Below the pieces are notes generated by a model. That model searched no databases. It saw only the letters and a program-made list of their open reading frames with translations, and was not told the origin of the DNA. Of a stretch of 64,000 nt of DNA, positions 30,819 through 42,218 are shown piece by piece. Position 1 is the first letter of the stretch. Each line of letters opens with the position of its first letter. Origin of the DNA: Asparagopsis taxiformis (lineage: Eukaryota; Rhodophyta; Florideophyceae; Bonnemaisoniales; Bonnemaisoniaceae); NCBI GenBank assembly GCA_030407315.1, contig JALQPE010000598.1, positions 124,001 to 188,000 on the forward strand. Direction: 5' to 3'. Both the position numbers and the translations under genes were made by a program.

Positions 30819-32099
30819 TCAAAATTCCTCAAAGAAATGTTCCAGTCCCTGACCGAGTTCCCAAACAGCCACACCACCAGCCCCGATCTCCTTTGCGAGC
30901 GCCACTCTAGTCGCGATACTAAATCTGGACGGAAAGAACACCACATGCTGCACGGGGCCATCCACGTACGAAAAGCCGTGCTCCGCAAGCGCGTTCAACC
31001 AGACGATATCGGGCTCATGTCTGCGCAGCAGGTCGATAAACTCATGTCCGACGATGTGGCGATCGAGCACGCGGCGATCGGCAGTTGCAAAATCCAGACC
31101 GTAAAAATTCAATCCGAGCAGCACGCGCGATTGCAATTGACAATCATGAACGAAAAATACACCAACATCTCTGACCCAGTCCACGGGCGCCAACGGGCCT
31201 GGCGAAGATCCGGGGCGCGAATAATCGTACGTCATGATCACAAAGCGCGAATAGGCGTGCTGCAACTGTGCAAAATTGTGCGACGTGATACCAGACGCTT
31301 CAGCAGTCGACTTGGAATACGGCGGAAGTACTAGAATGGCACGTAGAGCATTTTGTTGAATGGTTTCGCCGAGTTGCGACAATAGATCAAACATAGGGCG
31401 TTTTTTCGATCGGAATGCATTCACATACAATAAGGTCTGCCAGATTTCGAGCACGACACCGTGGTACGCTTCGCGTTTGCACATTTGGACAATTTGGTCT
31501 GCGAGGACGCGTGGATCAGCGGCATGTCGTTCAAAATCGGTTAGACGCCATGATTGAGCCTCGAAGAGAACGCGTGGATATATTTTTGTGCCCTGGTTTG
31601 TTAGATTGGTGTAGAGAGATTTGTGGAAATCGTTGCCACCTTTTAGTCCTTCAGGATGCATTTGCCAGGTTACTGGTGATACAATGTCTAATTTACCTCG
31701 GGATGATTCTGTACGGGCGACTTGTTCTCCTCTTCTGTTCCATGGTGTCATGAACCCCAGGACAAGGAGCTCTTTGTGCAGGCGGTTTGGAGTTTCGGTT
31801 GTGCGGTCATGGTTGGTTAGTATATCTCTGAAGGTTAGCTGGGATGCTGCAGTGAATGAAGTTTGCTCAGAATTTGCATGCACGTTATAGACATTGACGG
31901 ATAGTGTGATGAAAAATAGGTGTACGATCATGAAGGAAATTGTAGATACCATTGGGAGTTGAGTTGCATAGTCGAGCAAAGCAACTGGTGTGGGTGGTGG
32001 AGAGATATTGTTTCGAACGGTAATCGGTACCAGCTCGGAAATGGGATTGGAAATTTGGAGCAGACTGGAGCAGAGTGCTTGAATCAGATTATTGGACAT
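30819..32099 (-). CDS. CHID1-like GH18 (chitinase-fold) protein
   Basis: This 426-residue protein is collinear with animal CHID1 (SI-CLP), a secreted or lysosomal GH18-fold saccharide-binding protein. Shared blocks in order are LGFMTPWNRRG, YPRVLFEAQSW, YHGVVLEIWQTLL (family: FDGFVVEVWNQLL), ILVLPPYS, FVIMTYDYSRPGSSPGPLAP, RVLLGLNFYGLDFAT, VVFFPSRFS and GVAVWELGQGL. The catalytic DxxDxDxE motif of true chitinases is not preserved (YHGVVLEIW keeps only the Glu). A signal peptide-like stretch starts at Met50 (MVSTISFMIVHLFFITLSV). ATG 31952 may therefore be the real start; from 32099 it would be a type II anchor. Confidence 0.86.
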   Translation of the reverse strand: MSNNLIQALCSSLLQISNPISELVPITVRNNISPPPTPVALLDYATQLPMVSTISFMIVHLFFITLSVNVYNVHANSEQTSFTAASQLTFRDILTNHDRTTETPNRLHKELLVLGFMTPWNRRGEQVARTESSRGKLDIVSPVTWQMHPEGLKGGNDFHKSLYTNLTNQGTKIYPRVLFEAQSWRLTDFERHAADPRVLADQIVQMCKREAYHGVVLEIWQTLLYVNAFRSKKRPMFDLLSQLGETIQQNALRAILVLPPYSKSTAEASGITSHNFAQLQHAYSRFVIMTYDYSRPGSSPGPLAPVDWVRDVGVFFVHDCQLQSRVLLGLNFYGLDFATADRRVLDRHIVGHEFIDLLRRHEPDIVWLNALAEHGFSYVDGPVQHVVFFPSRFSIATRVALAKEIGAGGVAVWELGQGLEHFFEEF

Positions 32100-32138
32100 G
32101 GTCTTTTTGCCAAAATAATTTAGTGCTCATTAGAAATA

Positions 32139-32430
32139 TTAGAAGCGCTTCCATTTTGTAACTGGAAAATATAGTACATCGCCAAGTATGGTGCGTGTAG
32201 ATGCCAAAGTCCCAAACTTGTTGCTGATGTCATCATCTGACAATAAGGCTGTCAGAGCAGTAAAACCACGATCCCACATGTCAGGTGAGACTTCTGAGGG
32301 TGTTCTCATATTCCGAATATGTCCTGACAAAGACCCAACGCCTTGTGTTTCAGCGTCTTCATGAAGTGTCGAAAAAACTATAATCTGGAATACAGTTTCG
32401 AGCCCCGAAGATACTCGCCTTTTGTAACAG
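32139..32430 (-). pseudogene. Decayed coding fragment, PDMWxxGFTALT copy A
   Basis: An open stretch on the minus strand reads ..GLETVFQIIVFST.., then VSPDMWDRGFTALTALL, then a stop. The same order and spacing recurs at 56951-57160. No ATG starts it and the upstream part meets a stop near 32460. It looks like one exon, or the remnant of a repeated gene or mobile element. I do not recognise the family. Confidence 0.4.
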
Positions 32431-33521
32431 GATGGGCGGACTTGAAGCGATCCTATTGCTCATCCTACATGAACGTGAACAACCCAATAAACTCCAGATT
32501 TATTTATGTACATGTATCGATTCACTGAAACAGCGCCACCAAGTTTCTCCACGTAGTAAATACCATCCGCAAATTATACATGAATAGATCACGTGTGCAC
32601 ATGTGGGCGATGAAAACGCATGCAACATCCGGATACTTGACACAGCACCAAATTGGCAACAGGGCTATTCCTCGTCGAGAAATTTGAAACATTATACTCC
32701 GCTACGCGACCTCCACGAATAACATACGCACCGGGGAGGCAACACACGTCGCTACCGAGTGGAATGGGCCGCACAGAGTCGCTGCGAGGTTGATGTCATG
32801 TTTGCTGGACAACAAGGATGAATTGGAAGTGTGAATTTGTGAATTCAGACGTGAAACACGGTACGGACCGAGTACATTTACGTGCACTTCCTAAGCGTAA
32901 TTTGATTGCTTCCTATTCCTTCTCGGACGGCATGAATGAAACAAACTCGGCAGCTGTCCAATTTGAAGACGAGACATTCCACACAGTCCATGATGTGGAG
33001 GCACGACATCGGGCGCGTTGCCCAGCGGTGCGTTGACCAGATCACTTGCTGAACAGATGGCGGCAAGTGTCCTGGTGAATGAAGCTCGCAGCCAATCCCA
33101 AGTGTCTGCCATGTGTCCAAAAAAACCTTGAATTTTCTGATGAAAATCTACCTGTGGGTTTGTCATACACCAGTAAGGCATTTTGTCATTTGACAAAGGC
33201 TCGTGAAAGATGACAAAATCGAAATGGAATCGGATTGCAAGTTACATGTTTCCCGCCACATGAAAGTGAGCGCTGTCTGTGGTATGATTTAACGTTTGTT
33301 GAGATGATCTCGGCGGTACACAAGCCGCATGGACCGCGAAAGCGGAACGAGAATGAAAGTAGGGTCCGAACTGGATGCATGAAGAGAACACTTGATTCAA
33401 ACGGGCTGTTTTCTATTAATATAATCCAGCACACCTCATCGTTCATATGAAAGCATGCACGTCATAATCGAGGTCCTCACTAACGGTCTAAAGCCCACCA
33501 ATTTCGTCACATATCTTCCCG

Positions 33522-33529
33522 TATAAATA
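33522..33529 (+). promoter_or_regulatory. TATA box of S41-A gene
   Basis: TATAAATA lies about 105 nt before the ATG at 33630, in a GC-flanked context (CCCGTATAAATATGC). Similar boxes precede the paralog S41-B and other lineage-specific genes in this window. Confidence 0.65.
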
Positions 33530-33629
33530 TGCTCTTACACATTAGAAGACCGTGCTTCCCTGAGTAGTTCCCATCTCGCGGCTCGGCGATAGTATCCTAA
33601 TCCAAGAATCACTCATCCGCAACTCGAGA

Positions 33630-35495
33630 ATGGTTGCAAGACTCCTCCTGTTATCCCTACTCGTCCTCGTCGCCCACGCCATTCAGTGCGAAAAATCATC
33701 AGAATGTGTGGATGATCTCGATTGCAGCTTGGATTTCTGCGAACCACAGGGAAGACGCTGCATAAACATCTCGAGAGAACCGTCATGTAACACCACTCGC
33801 CGAGAAATTGATCGAGATCGCCTTGAGGAATTTGTGAACCGTGTTCCACTTCCGCTCTCTGATCGTCTCGCAATCATCAGAAGAATTTCCAAAGTTCTAT
33901 TAAGCTACCATCCGCACAGGCTGTTACATCTCCGCTTCTTGAAAGTGGATCCGGTTCGTCTCCTCGCCCGTCTTGGTAAACAGCTTCAATTCGGACTTGA
34001 CTTAAACAACGTCCAATTCCACACTCGTATATTTGACGTCTTTCAACGCCTGAATGATTTGCATACGATCTATATCTCGCCTTCACCGCTCAGGAATACC
34101 CGAGTTTTTCTGCCTTTCACGTTTAGGGAGTACTATACTCAAAGTGGGCAGAGAAGTTTTGTGGTTACTGATGTGGCTGTAGACGCCGAATTTAAGGACA
34201 AGTCATTTCGAGTCGGTTCGGAAATTATCAAGTGGGATGGAGAGGATATTGAGGATGCACTTGTACGAGAGGGCGAAGATGGATATGGCTCTAATCCAGC
34301 TGCACAGTTTGCAAATGCTATTTTCACTATTCGCTCCAAGTTTCCATCCAATGATCCGCTGCCGATGAGGGACTTTGTGGATGTCGGATTCAAGAATAAT
34401 GGTACCGGGTTGAGAACAGTTCGAGTTGATTGGATTTATGCCACATTGGTTAATAATGATTCCCTACCGTTTTTCAAGGAAGATCCCAATTTTCCGGGGG
34501 ATCCACAGATGGCTTCCAGTTCAGTTTTGGAATACGAACACGAGACGAAAGGGTTCAGCACGGAACAGGATATAAAATTTGCTGAAAAGCAGTTGACGAA
34601 CATGGAAGAAACGAGTCGACAAAACTTGGACCGGCGTCCGATTGCTATGAATAGTACTTTCTGCCGATTCTTCAGCGGAGAGATCATCAGCACAAGATTT
34701 GGACGTATTGGACTGCTGAGGTTGTCATCTTTTACCAGCCCACAAGGCGTCCCTCTTATTGATACAATCACAGAATTTGCGCGACTTGTTTCCAGAATGC
34801 CGCGCAGAGGACTCATAGTTGACATACGAGGCAACCGGGGTGGTTTCGTAATTCTTGGAGAGATATACATCCAACTACTCACAAACGAAACATTCCAGCT
34901 ACCCACAAAGAAGCTGCGCGCAACGAGACTGCTGGAGCGCATCGTGAGTAGGAACAGAAGCATGCTCGAGGAGCCATTCAGTGCAATCTTCCCGCCGATC
35001 AGAACGGCGATGCGCACGGCGCGTCTGGCTGGAGATCCGTACATTGGAAGCATGAATTTCGAATTTGGTATCCCAAGACTCCCGCCAGTTTACAATCACT
35101 CGTATATTGTTGTTGGGGACGGACTGACATATTCCGGTGGTGACGCGTTTGCAGCTACCCATGTTGACCATGGACTTGCCCCAGTTGTTTTAATTGGGGA
35201 GAACGTCGGGGCGGGCGGGAGTACAGTTAGGGAGTATGCGGAGTTGAGCGAAGGGATTCCGGGTGAATTCCCTCCTTTGCCCGGTGGTGTTGAGTTTTCT
35301 ACAAGCGCTTTTAGATTGATGAGAACGGGCAGGAGCGCAGGTGCGATTCTGGAAAATTTTGGCGTCGAGCCGGATGTTGTGTACAAACCGACGCTTCGGG
35401 ATCGGCTGGAGAGTGATGTTGACTTGATTGACTTCTTGGCAGGGATGGTCACGGATGGGTCGATAGAGACTGGAGAAGGAGAGGATGGTAATTAA
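33630..35495 (+). CDS. Secreted S41-family peptidase-like protein A
   Basis: This 621-residue protein starts with a clear signal peptide (MVARLLLLSLLVLVAHA). A Cys-rich N-terminal segment follows (CEKSSECVDDLDCSLDFCEP..C), then a long region ending in an S41-type domain. At ~391-405 is RGLIVDIRGNRGG, equivalent to the DLRGNxGG block of tail-specific proteases. At ~495 is GDGLTYSGGDAFAA, carrying the candidate catalytic Ser. The family Lys of the FGKG segment is replaced: GENVGAGGSTV. Several N-glycosylation sites are present (NTT, NES-like). Secretion is likely and the substrate unknown. The paralog S41-B lies 7 kb away on the other strand. Confidence 0.85.
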   Translation: MVARLLLLSLLVLVAHAIQCEKSSECVDDLDCSLDFCEPQGRRCINISREPSCNTTRREIDRDRLEEFVNRVPLPLSDRLAIIRRISKVLLSYHPHRLLHLRFLKVDPVRLLARLGKQLQFGLDLNNVQFHTRIFDVFQRLNDLHTIYISPSPLRNTRVFLPFTFREYYTQSGQRSFVVTDVAVDAEFKDKSFRVGSEIIKWDGEDIEDALVREGEDGYGSNPAAQFANAIFTIRSKFPSNDPLPMRDFVDVGFKNNGTGLRTVRVDWIYATLVNNDSLPFFKEDPNFPGDPQMASSSVLEYEHETKGFSTEQDIKFAEKQLTNMEETSRQNLDRRPIAMNSTFCRFFSGEIISTRFGRIGLLRLSSFTSPQGVPLIDTITEFARLVSRMPRRGLIVDIRGNRGGFVILGEIYIQLLTNETFQLPTKKLRATRLLERIVSRNRSMLEEPFSAIFPPIRTAMRTARLAGDPYIGSMNFEFGIPRLPPVYNHSYIVVGDGLTYSGGDAFAATHVDHGLAPVVLIGENVGAGGSTVREYAELSEGIPGEFPPLPGGVEFSTSAFRLMRTGRSAGAILENFGVEPDVVYKPTLRDRLESDVDLIDFLAGMVTDGSIETGEGEDGN

Positions 35496-38400
35496 TGGTT
35501 TAGAAGATTGAGCTTTGAAGGTTGATAGATCAATATGCAAAAAGCTACAAACGACTCGGAATGATTATGACTGTTTTCATTACTAAGCTAGGCCGGCACC
35601 TGGGATTCTGAGGTGAGTGAATTGAGGGATTAGATTTTCGTGGTTTGTTCGCCACTGTCCAGGTCCCAAGGTGGAGGGTATTTCAGGGTGAGGTACACAC
35701 GGATACATTGTCCAAAACAGCGGTATTAAAATTTCCATCTCAAGGTATTATCTTTGGGTAATACATCCGGAATGATCTGGGGAGGTAACCGAGCGCGGTT
35801 GAGACTATTTGGCTGGGCTTGCGGGACCCAGGACTCTTGCCTGTTATGCAGCGTATGTTACGTGGGAGCAGAGAATGGTACCAAGTCAGGTAACCAAAAA
35901 CCGACACTTAACATCAGTTTGTAGTGTATTGCACCGCAGTGCAGCGTGTTGCATTGGCATGCAATGCAGTGCCATCATGTGCAAATAATTTACAGAATGC
36001 AAAGGAGACAAAGCCAAAGATTTGAGGAGAGTATGGGAGGAAATGATTATCAACAGTGGAACCACTGACAGTATAAATGGGTAGCAACGAATAGAGTAGA
36101 AAGGAGATAAAGGAATGAGAGAAGGATGAAGAGAGCAATGAGAGAGTAGAAGGAAAGGGAGTTTCACTTTCATACTGGTATCCAACACGTATAATACAAG
36201 CAGCGGTGGAGACGGGATATCTTAGTTGGCGTGCGTTGTTTCATTCGTCGACGATTGTTCTCTGTCTCGTTGGACATGACGCTAAATACAGCCCGGGGAC
36301 CAACAGCAATTGATTCAGGGAGTGGCTACCGGGTGCAAGAATTGACCTCAATACAACTATTGGCATCGGAAAGATTGTACGTAAACTAGATTCAAAATTG
36401 AGTAGAATTGAGATGGTCCCACTACGTAGCGTTGAAGCTTGTGATGTCTTGAGAGACCGATGCCCTCAGATGTTTATCGATCCGGCGTCGGAGCTAAAAG
36501 TATCAATGGATTAGTTAATTGTAATTGAGATATCCATGTGTTAATTGGTAATGGGTGCATTGCTGTGAGGAGACGAGATTTGTCCTCACAAAGTTGTTGC
36601 GTGAGGCTGGAATCTCGTGAGTCCTGTATGGCATTTTGTCGCTACACGGCAGATGTAACATGTGAAGGTTTTGGGTATGTATGATACGGTATACCTTCAC
36701 GATTGCAATGCGCATCTCTGGATTTGACTGAACGTGCTTTTGCCACCTGTAAGATCTTATCAAACCACCAATCAATTTGCATTATTGCAGGTGTTGAAAA
36801 AATATTTCGAAATGATTCTCGTTGATACGGTGAAAGTGGAAATCATTTGAAAATGATTTTATTTCATCTCAATCTAAATTAAATTTAGTACCATCAACGC
36901 GTACAAAATCGCAATCTTTCGCAAATTATACGCGTTCGATTTGTTTCGAGTCGTACGTGGACACACATTTACCGGCAGCGATGCACTCAACGGCACAATT
37001 CCACTACTAGACAATATGTCTCTTCCACAACCTCTGTTGCTTTCCAAGAACCCATGCATGGAATGGGTGTTATTACGAAACGACGCATGATTTCCCCTTT
37101 GTGCATATCTAGCGGCGAGTTATCTGAAAGACCACCGGCGTAAATCGCGGAATCATCGCATCAACATTTCATTCGCTCACGAACCGTTCTGTGCATGGAG
37201 GCGTGTAGACTGATCAAGAGCGACGAGCTTCGTTCCCATGCTTGGTGAACCTGCGTTCACAACAGACCTGGCTTGTGTTCTTCTCCGGTGAAAGCTGCTC
37301 TCGCAGAGGCCTGAACAAGTTTGGGGTGTTGATTGCGCAACGGAATTCTGTTCACAGAAATTGATTTAATTTGCGCGCATGGCGAGCAATATTTGATAAC
37401 AACGTTCTATTGTTGACCCGCATCAACTTTGTGCCATGTAAATAATCTTCGAATGGCTCGACAGCGTAGACAAAGATGTTCCTGTCATGATGAGCGAACG
37501 GAATTCGGTATGCGCAATAACAATGACAGAGCTTGTGATATGCTGGTTGTTGAAATCATACGGCGGAGACATGCTTTATCGCGTCAGATCGTACTGGAGA
37601 CTAGAGCTTCCACGCCTTTATTATATCTAATATCTACCAGTTGCTGGGTGGGATGTCCTATTGAAATGAGTCACAAGGGTCTGCTCTACGATTTTCGAAC
37701 TGTGCGTCACGGTGAATAAGTCTAACCCCAATGGTACGGACGGTTTGCGCTAGAAAGCACAGGCGACATCTCCATTTTGTTGAATGTGCGTCGTCCTGGG
37801 TCACGCAGAGTTGCGAATGTGCTGTTTTGTTGGCAGTCGATTGGTTTATGACTAATGCCTTTATGAAAATCCCATTCCTGGTCAAAAGTGGCGATTATCG
37901 TCTACATAGATTGTTTAGTTTCTCCGACCTTACTGAATGGGTAGAGGTGTAGCTATAGAGTCAATTGTGCTGATAGATGAGATGATACTGTGTGCTAAGA
38001 AATTTTCTATCGCCATGAAGCAAAACGTGTTTAAGGATTCGTGTGCTTACATGCTCCTGCTGCATAAGCATATACTCAGTGCGTCATACAAGTTTATAAT
38101 AACGGCAAAACTGCGTTCCTGAGTCACGTTGAAAGTTTTGTAGTTCGTGAAGGGATCGACGTGGAAGGTAACTATCTGCTTATTGCCTTTTTGCCAACTG
38201 ATTACGAAACTGCAAGCGGTCATACACCGCAGTCATCTCCAGCACAGCGAGCGATCCTCATTGACCAATTTGATTGGTTTCCATATGTATCACACAGGCA
38301 CTTTGGCAACTTAATTGGCTCAAGTTATCACGATAGTTACTGCATGATAGTCTAATTGGACATTCTGGAAGCCGTTCTACACGAGTAGACCCGAAGCAAT

Positions 38401-39642
38401 GACGCAGGTTGATAGAGATACTTCTGACCGAAAAAATCATACTTCGCTCGTTCCGCGCGTTCAAGGGGCCTTTTAGCGATCCAAGCATTATGAGAACACC
38501 GAAGAGTTGCGCAGAGATGTCGAAGATGAATGGCATACATTGGAAGCATCCCAATGGCATCGTATTAGCAAGGTTAATTGAAAGCCCAGATTTGATGAAC
38601 TTGTGAAATGTCGCTGTCTACAGTTGATGCACAGTTTCTGAGGAGGTCGGGAACAAATGTTTCATGCAAGAGCGGTTAATGAAAAACACCAGCATTTGAA
38701 TGGTAAGGAAAGGCTTCCGGCCGCATAAGAGCTCGCTAGCCACTGCAAAAATATATCTTGCAGGGCTACTTTGCATAGCTCGCTGTTGTCCCCCAGCTTG
38801 TTTCATTTGTGGTATTTTAATGTGTTGTGTTTGCCTGTAGATGATTGGCTCCCTACGTTTTTGATCATAGGTGCAGTTGGATATATTTCTCATCCCCTGG
38901 CATGCGATGCTTCGGGATGATATGGAATTTAGGGAACGACGGTTTCAAGTTTCCTCGAAAAAGGCGTTTTGTGTGCATGAAATTTAGAAGTTCTCCAGCT
39001 CTTCACATCAACTCTATTTAATGCTATTTTCTAGTTGTCAAGCTTCCGCGTATTCCTACTTGTAGTCATGTAGATCTATTCTGCATAACGTTATGTCTCT
39101 CGCCATTAGATTTTGGTTACCGCTTTATAGCAGAAGCACACGCGCAGTTTAACCTCCCAATAATGCACTGTACTCCAAGCAAAATACATCGCGCAAGACT
39201 TCTACCCTACCATACGAGAGATTCTTTTTTATAATATGCTCAGCGTCTCAAAAATCTTTGCAGTTCATGCTAGCGTGACGTTCCTATATCCATGAATCTT
39301 CGGTGGAGATACTAAGGCTCTTAATTGATGCTCTATGCGACATACGAATAATTTTTACCATATTCTTTGTCACTATCTAGCTCAAATAGAATCAATTGGA
39401 AAGTACGTTCATCTTCAACAGCTTAGGTTCTTTTTCTTCACCGATAGGATAATGAACATTGTTCCTTTCATCTTCGTGACCTTGCGTCTACATGTCATAT
39501 TCACATAAAACACCTCATCATTTGCCGAAAGGGAGTGCCCATTCGGACCTACACCATCACTACTTTAGATTCCAGATACGTGAAGTATCCTTGCTTATTT
39601 TTCTCCGACCACCATTGCGTACAGCTTTCACACCTTTCTCCG
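35496..39642. other. 4.1-kb AT-rich gene-poor interval
   Basis: I find no gene I can support. There is a polypurine tract at about 36097-36165 and short GCA/TGC-rich words at 35925-35975. Broken open stretches at 37937-38606 on the plus strand, and at 38258-38560 on the minus strand, look like decayed coding sequence, but I recognise no family. No terminal repeats, reverse transcriptase or transposase motifs were seen. Confidence 0.4.
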
Positions 39643-40974
39643 ATGATTCTTTCTTCCAGAGTATGTTTTATCGCGCTCTTCATCGCGACAATTGTCCTAA
39701 CAGCTCTCTTCGTTACCCACCTTCGCAATAATCCTGTTGACCAGAAGGGCCTGCTAACTTCTCGCCAGGTCGCAAATTTTCCAAACACATGTCCGAGCAG
39801 GTGTTTCACGAGTCAGTTTCCGGCCAGGGTTCGATGTGAAACACCTTTTGCAATTACTAATGGATGCCAAGTGGTACTTTGCAGGTTGACCATTCCAGGT
39901 GGAAGTGTGGCAGGTTTTCAATGTGCCCCAATGCCTCAAACACTTTTACCTCCTCCCGATACTCTCAACACAGTTCCAGTGACAGTTTCATCACCAATTT
40001 CTACGGGCACGATGGCAACAATAGCTTTAGGACAAACAACGACAGGGCTCAATGAGTCGTCCTCTAGTACCACTACACTGACCATGACGACACAGGGAGT
40101 CACTCTGAGCATCGTCACCGTGCTTCCAATTGTCACTGAGAGTTCAATATCGACTGCATCAGTATCCACCAACGTGACGTTTACTTCCTCAACAATTTTA
40201 ATTACTGTGCTTCCCCTCCCGATCACAACTGTTGTCACTACGAGCACTACAACAACAACAACTCTTCCGACGACGATTATCCTTATAACAGGTCCAATTG
40301 TTGTTCCAACGATGGCCAATCCGACAGTTGGAACTGGGCGGACGTCAGTAGCTACAACCACAACTAAAACAGAAATAGCGAGCACAACGCCGCTTATAAT
40401 ATCTCCAATCACTGCGACCGGAGCGGCAGTAGTCGTAACCCTTGCGCCCCCTATAATAGGTGCTACGAGCACTATTCTACTGGCAAACACAGTAGCGGCT
40501 CCATTTGGTGTCTCTGCCACCACAACAACAATGACTGCGATTGCATCTAGCTCCACTACGTCGAGTTCTATTATGAGTAGCGGGATGTCGCTAACCCCAG
40601 CTACAACAACAATGAGAACCACAACATCTACAACAACTAGGTCGACGACGACCACAACTACATCAACTATGTCTACAACAACGACGACCACGACAACGAC
40701 GACCACATCTACTTGTTTCTTTTCGATACCGCCAGCAGCGGGAGTAGGTGGAACTAGATTGGTAGGATGTATCTGTGCAAATGGTAATTCAGGAGCGGAG
40801 GCTCTCGATGTTTCATTGGCTTTAGAATCATGTTTTGATAATTGTCTCCGAAGAGATGTTGGAGACGTTCTGTGTGTGGACACGCCCAATTTTATCGGGG
40901 TGCCTGTCACAAATGCAAACGGTCCGTGTTGCACAGAATGCAACGGTGCCATCGCAAATAGTCTTTGCTCTTGA
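39643..40974 (+). CDS. Thr/Ser-rich mucin-like secreted or anchored protein
   Basis: From ATG 39643 the product has 443 residues. A hydrophobic segment opens it (SSRVCFIALFIATIVLTALF), acting as signal peptide or signal anchor. A Cys-containing module follows (CPSRCFTSQFPARVRCETPF..GCQVVLC), then about 260 residues dominated by Thr, Ser, Val and Ile with long Thr runs (STTTTTTSTMSTTTTT). It ends in a second Cys-rich module (CFFSIPP..CICANG..CFDNCLRR..C..CCTECNG..C). The Thr-rich stretch is a typical O-glycosylated stalk, so a cell-wall or surface protein is likely. The frame upstream of 39643 is open but lacks this logic. Confidence 0.7.
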   Translation: MILSSRVCFIALFIATIVLTALFVTHLRNNPVDQKGLLTSRQVANFPNTCPSRCFTSQFPARVRCETPFAITNGCQVVLCRLTIPGGSVAGFQCAPMPQTLLPPPDTLNTVPVTVSSPISTGTMATIALGQTTTGLNESSSSTTTLTMTTQGVTLSIVTVLPIVTESSISTASVSTNVTFTSSTILITVLPLPITTVVTTSTTTTTTLPTTIILITGPIVVPTMANPTVGTGRTSVATTTTKTEIASTTPLIISPITATGAAVVVTLAPPIIGATSTILLANTVAAPFGVSATTTTMTAIASSSTTSSSIMSSGMSLTPATTTMRTTTSTTTRSTTTTTTSTMSTTTTTTTTTTTSTCFFSIPPAAGVGGTRLVGCICANGNSGAEALDVSLALESCFDNCLRRDVGDVLCVDTPNFIGVPVTNANGPCCTECNGAIANSLCS

Positions 40975-41679
40975 AGGTAGTTGGTAATGGGGAAATAGAT
41001 TCCTGTACGTTTTGAAAAAAGTATGTGCTATGTTAATGTTATGTTTGTGTGCGCCAAAGGCTCCTCTCGTGGGACCGCCGTGGTGTATTGGTTCTATGCT
41101 CGATTGAATTCACCAGGCTGTGCGTTGAAATGTGCAGATTTGTGTAAGGTGTAGCTGTATGAGCCATGTCTGCTAGTCATCTACTTGCAATCTGCAACGT
41201 TACTCAACGCAGTAAATTGTGGTTTGAGTGCTTGTTGAGGTGTTTCCTTCCTTTCCTCATTACGTCTACTCTTCGCTACATGGGTTTAAATAGACTTGAT
41301 TACGCACTAGCTGTGATTTTTGCAGTAGCTCTGACAATGCCCTATTCCAAACAATAATCAGCTTGCAACGCCAAAGTTTCCTAATTTGTCAGAATGGGGA
41401 ACGGAGGTCCATCAAAGAAGCAACTTCTGGTGGTTACAAATAGAGTCCAAAGGGGAAAGATGATTGTCAGGATAATAATAATAGACAGCCTGTCAGAAGG
41501 GCCGCCGACGGTCCTGAGACAGAAGCAACATATAAACCACCAACTGAACCTCTCAACTAAAAAATAAAAAGACCAAGAGTCCCTCTTCCAACAATGATAA
41601 TGCAGACCGGAGAACCAAAATTTTCATTAAATCGCAATATTTGGTATGTTTGGCAGCCCCTTCTTTTGAACATTGACTA
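40975..41679. other. 705-bp interval left of inverted repeat
   Basis: No gene is visible. A short ATAATAATAATAGAC run lies at 41471-41485. Confidence 0.4.
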
Positions 41680-41682
41680 GAT

Positions 41683-41950
41683 TGGGGAGGATGTAGGGGC
41701 GGGCGGAAGCACTGTTAGGGACTATGAGCAATTGAGTGAGGGGCTACCGGATGAATTCGCTCCTTTGCCGCGTGGAGTTGGGTTTGCTACGAGTACGTTT
41801 AGATTGATGAGAACGGGGAATAGTGCTGGTGCTATTCTGGAAAACTTTGGTGTTGAACCAGATGTTGTATATAGACCAACACTTCGGGATCGGCTGGAGG
41901 ACGATGTTGATTTGTTTGACTTCCTTGCGAGGATAGTCACCGGAGGATGA
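41683..41950 (+). pseudogene. Truncated S41 gene 3' fragment
   Basis: This is the C-terminal ~90 codons of the S41-B gene copied into the left arm. It reads GEDVGAGGSTVRDYEQLSEG.. through ..RLEDDVDLFDFLARIVTGG and stops at the same codon as S41-B. The sequence left of 41680 does not continue the gene, and no signal peptide, start codon or catalytic Ser block is present. It is nearly identical to the source gene, so the copy is recent. Confidence 0.9.
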
Positions 41951-42063
41951 TTTAACCTGGAGTGGGTATAAATTGAGAGACGGGTGGAGATAGACTTCTC
42001 CATACCAGATATCCACACAGTCTATGTAATCATTTCCATCGGGGTAGTAAAAAATATCATCCA

Positions 42064-42144
42064 GCTCGTGCCGGGAATTGAACCCGGATCTCTTCGGTGA
42101 CAGCGAAATATACAGTGGCATCCTAACCATTATACGACACGAAC
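42064..42144 (-). tRNA. tRNA-Asp(GTC)-like gene, copy 1, with 8-nt insertion
   Basis: The cloverleaf on the minus strand has acceptor GTTCGTG/CACGAGC (one G-T), D stem GTAT/ATGC with loop AATGGTTAGG, anticodon stem TTTCG/CGAAG with loop CTGTCAC (anticodon GTC), variable AGAT, and T arm CCGGG-TTCAATT-CCCGG (perfect B box GGTTCAATTCC). A run of six T follows within 10-15 nt as a Pol III terminator (42049-42054). Between D stem and anticodon stem there are nine bases where one is normal, so about 8 nt are extra (ACTGTATA). The discriminator would be T, whereas Asp tRNAs normally carry G. Confidence 0.75.
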
Positions 42145-42218
42145 GTGAGGACGCTGCGGGAACGAGGTGGGCCAATTGGCAATTTATACACTACACGGAA
42201 AAATTACATTGATACTGC

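Larger units (their letters stand above)
32100..33629. other. 1.5-kb interval upstream of S41-A, mostly empty
   Basis: Apart from the decayed repeat-like exon at 32139-32430 and the TATA box at 33522, which are listed separately, I see no supportable gene. Short frames on both strands at 32.7-33.4 kb have no recognisable family. Confidence 0.4.
41680..42218. repeat. Left arm of 539-bp inverted repeat
   Basis: Every position here pairs with its mirror in 42500-43038 (coordinates sum to 84718), without gaps. I counted four mismatches, near 41690, 42120 and 42163-42169. The arm carries the last ~90 codons of an S41 gene (plus strand, stop at 41948-41950), its 3' flank and a tRNA-Asp-like gene on the minus strand. 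It begins at GATTGGGGAG and ends at ATTGATACTG. Confidence 0.93.

Noticed and set aside
34436..35452. Long minus-strand frames opposite S41-A
   Set aside because: Antisense shadows of a gene with signal peptide and catalytic blocks on the plus strand.
36097..36165. Polypurine tract that might prime an LTR element
   Set aside because: No flanking terminal repeats, primer-binding site or reverse transcriptase motif found nearby.
39936..40952. Long minus-strand frame of 338 residues, Val-rich
   Set aside because: It is the antisense of the Thr codon repeats of the mucin-like gene (ACN reads as xGT, giving Val). No start context or domain.
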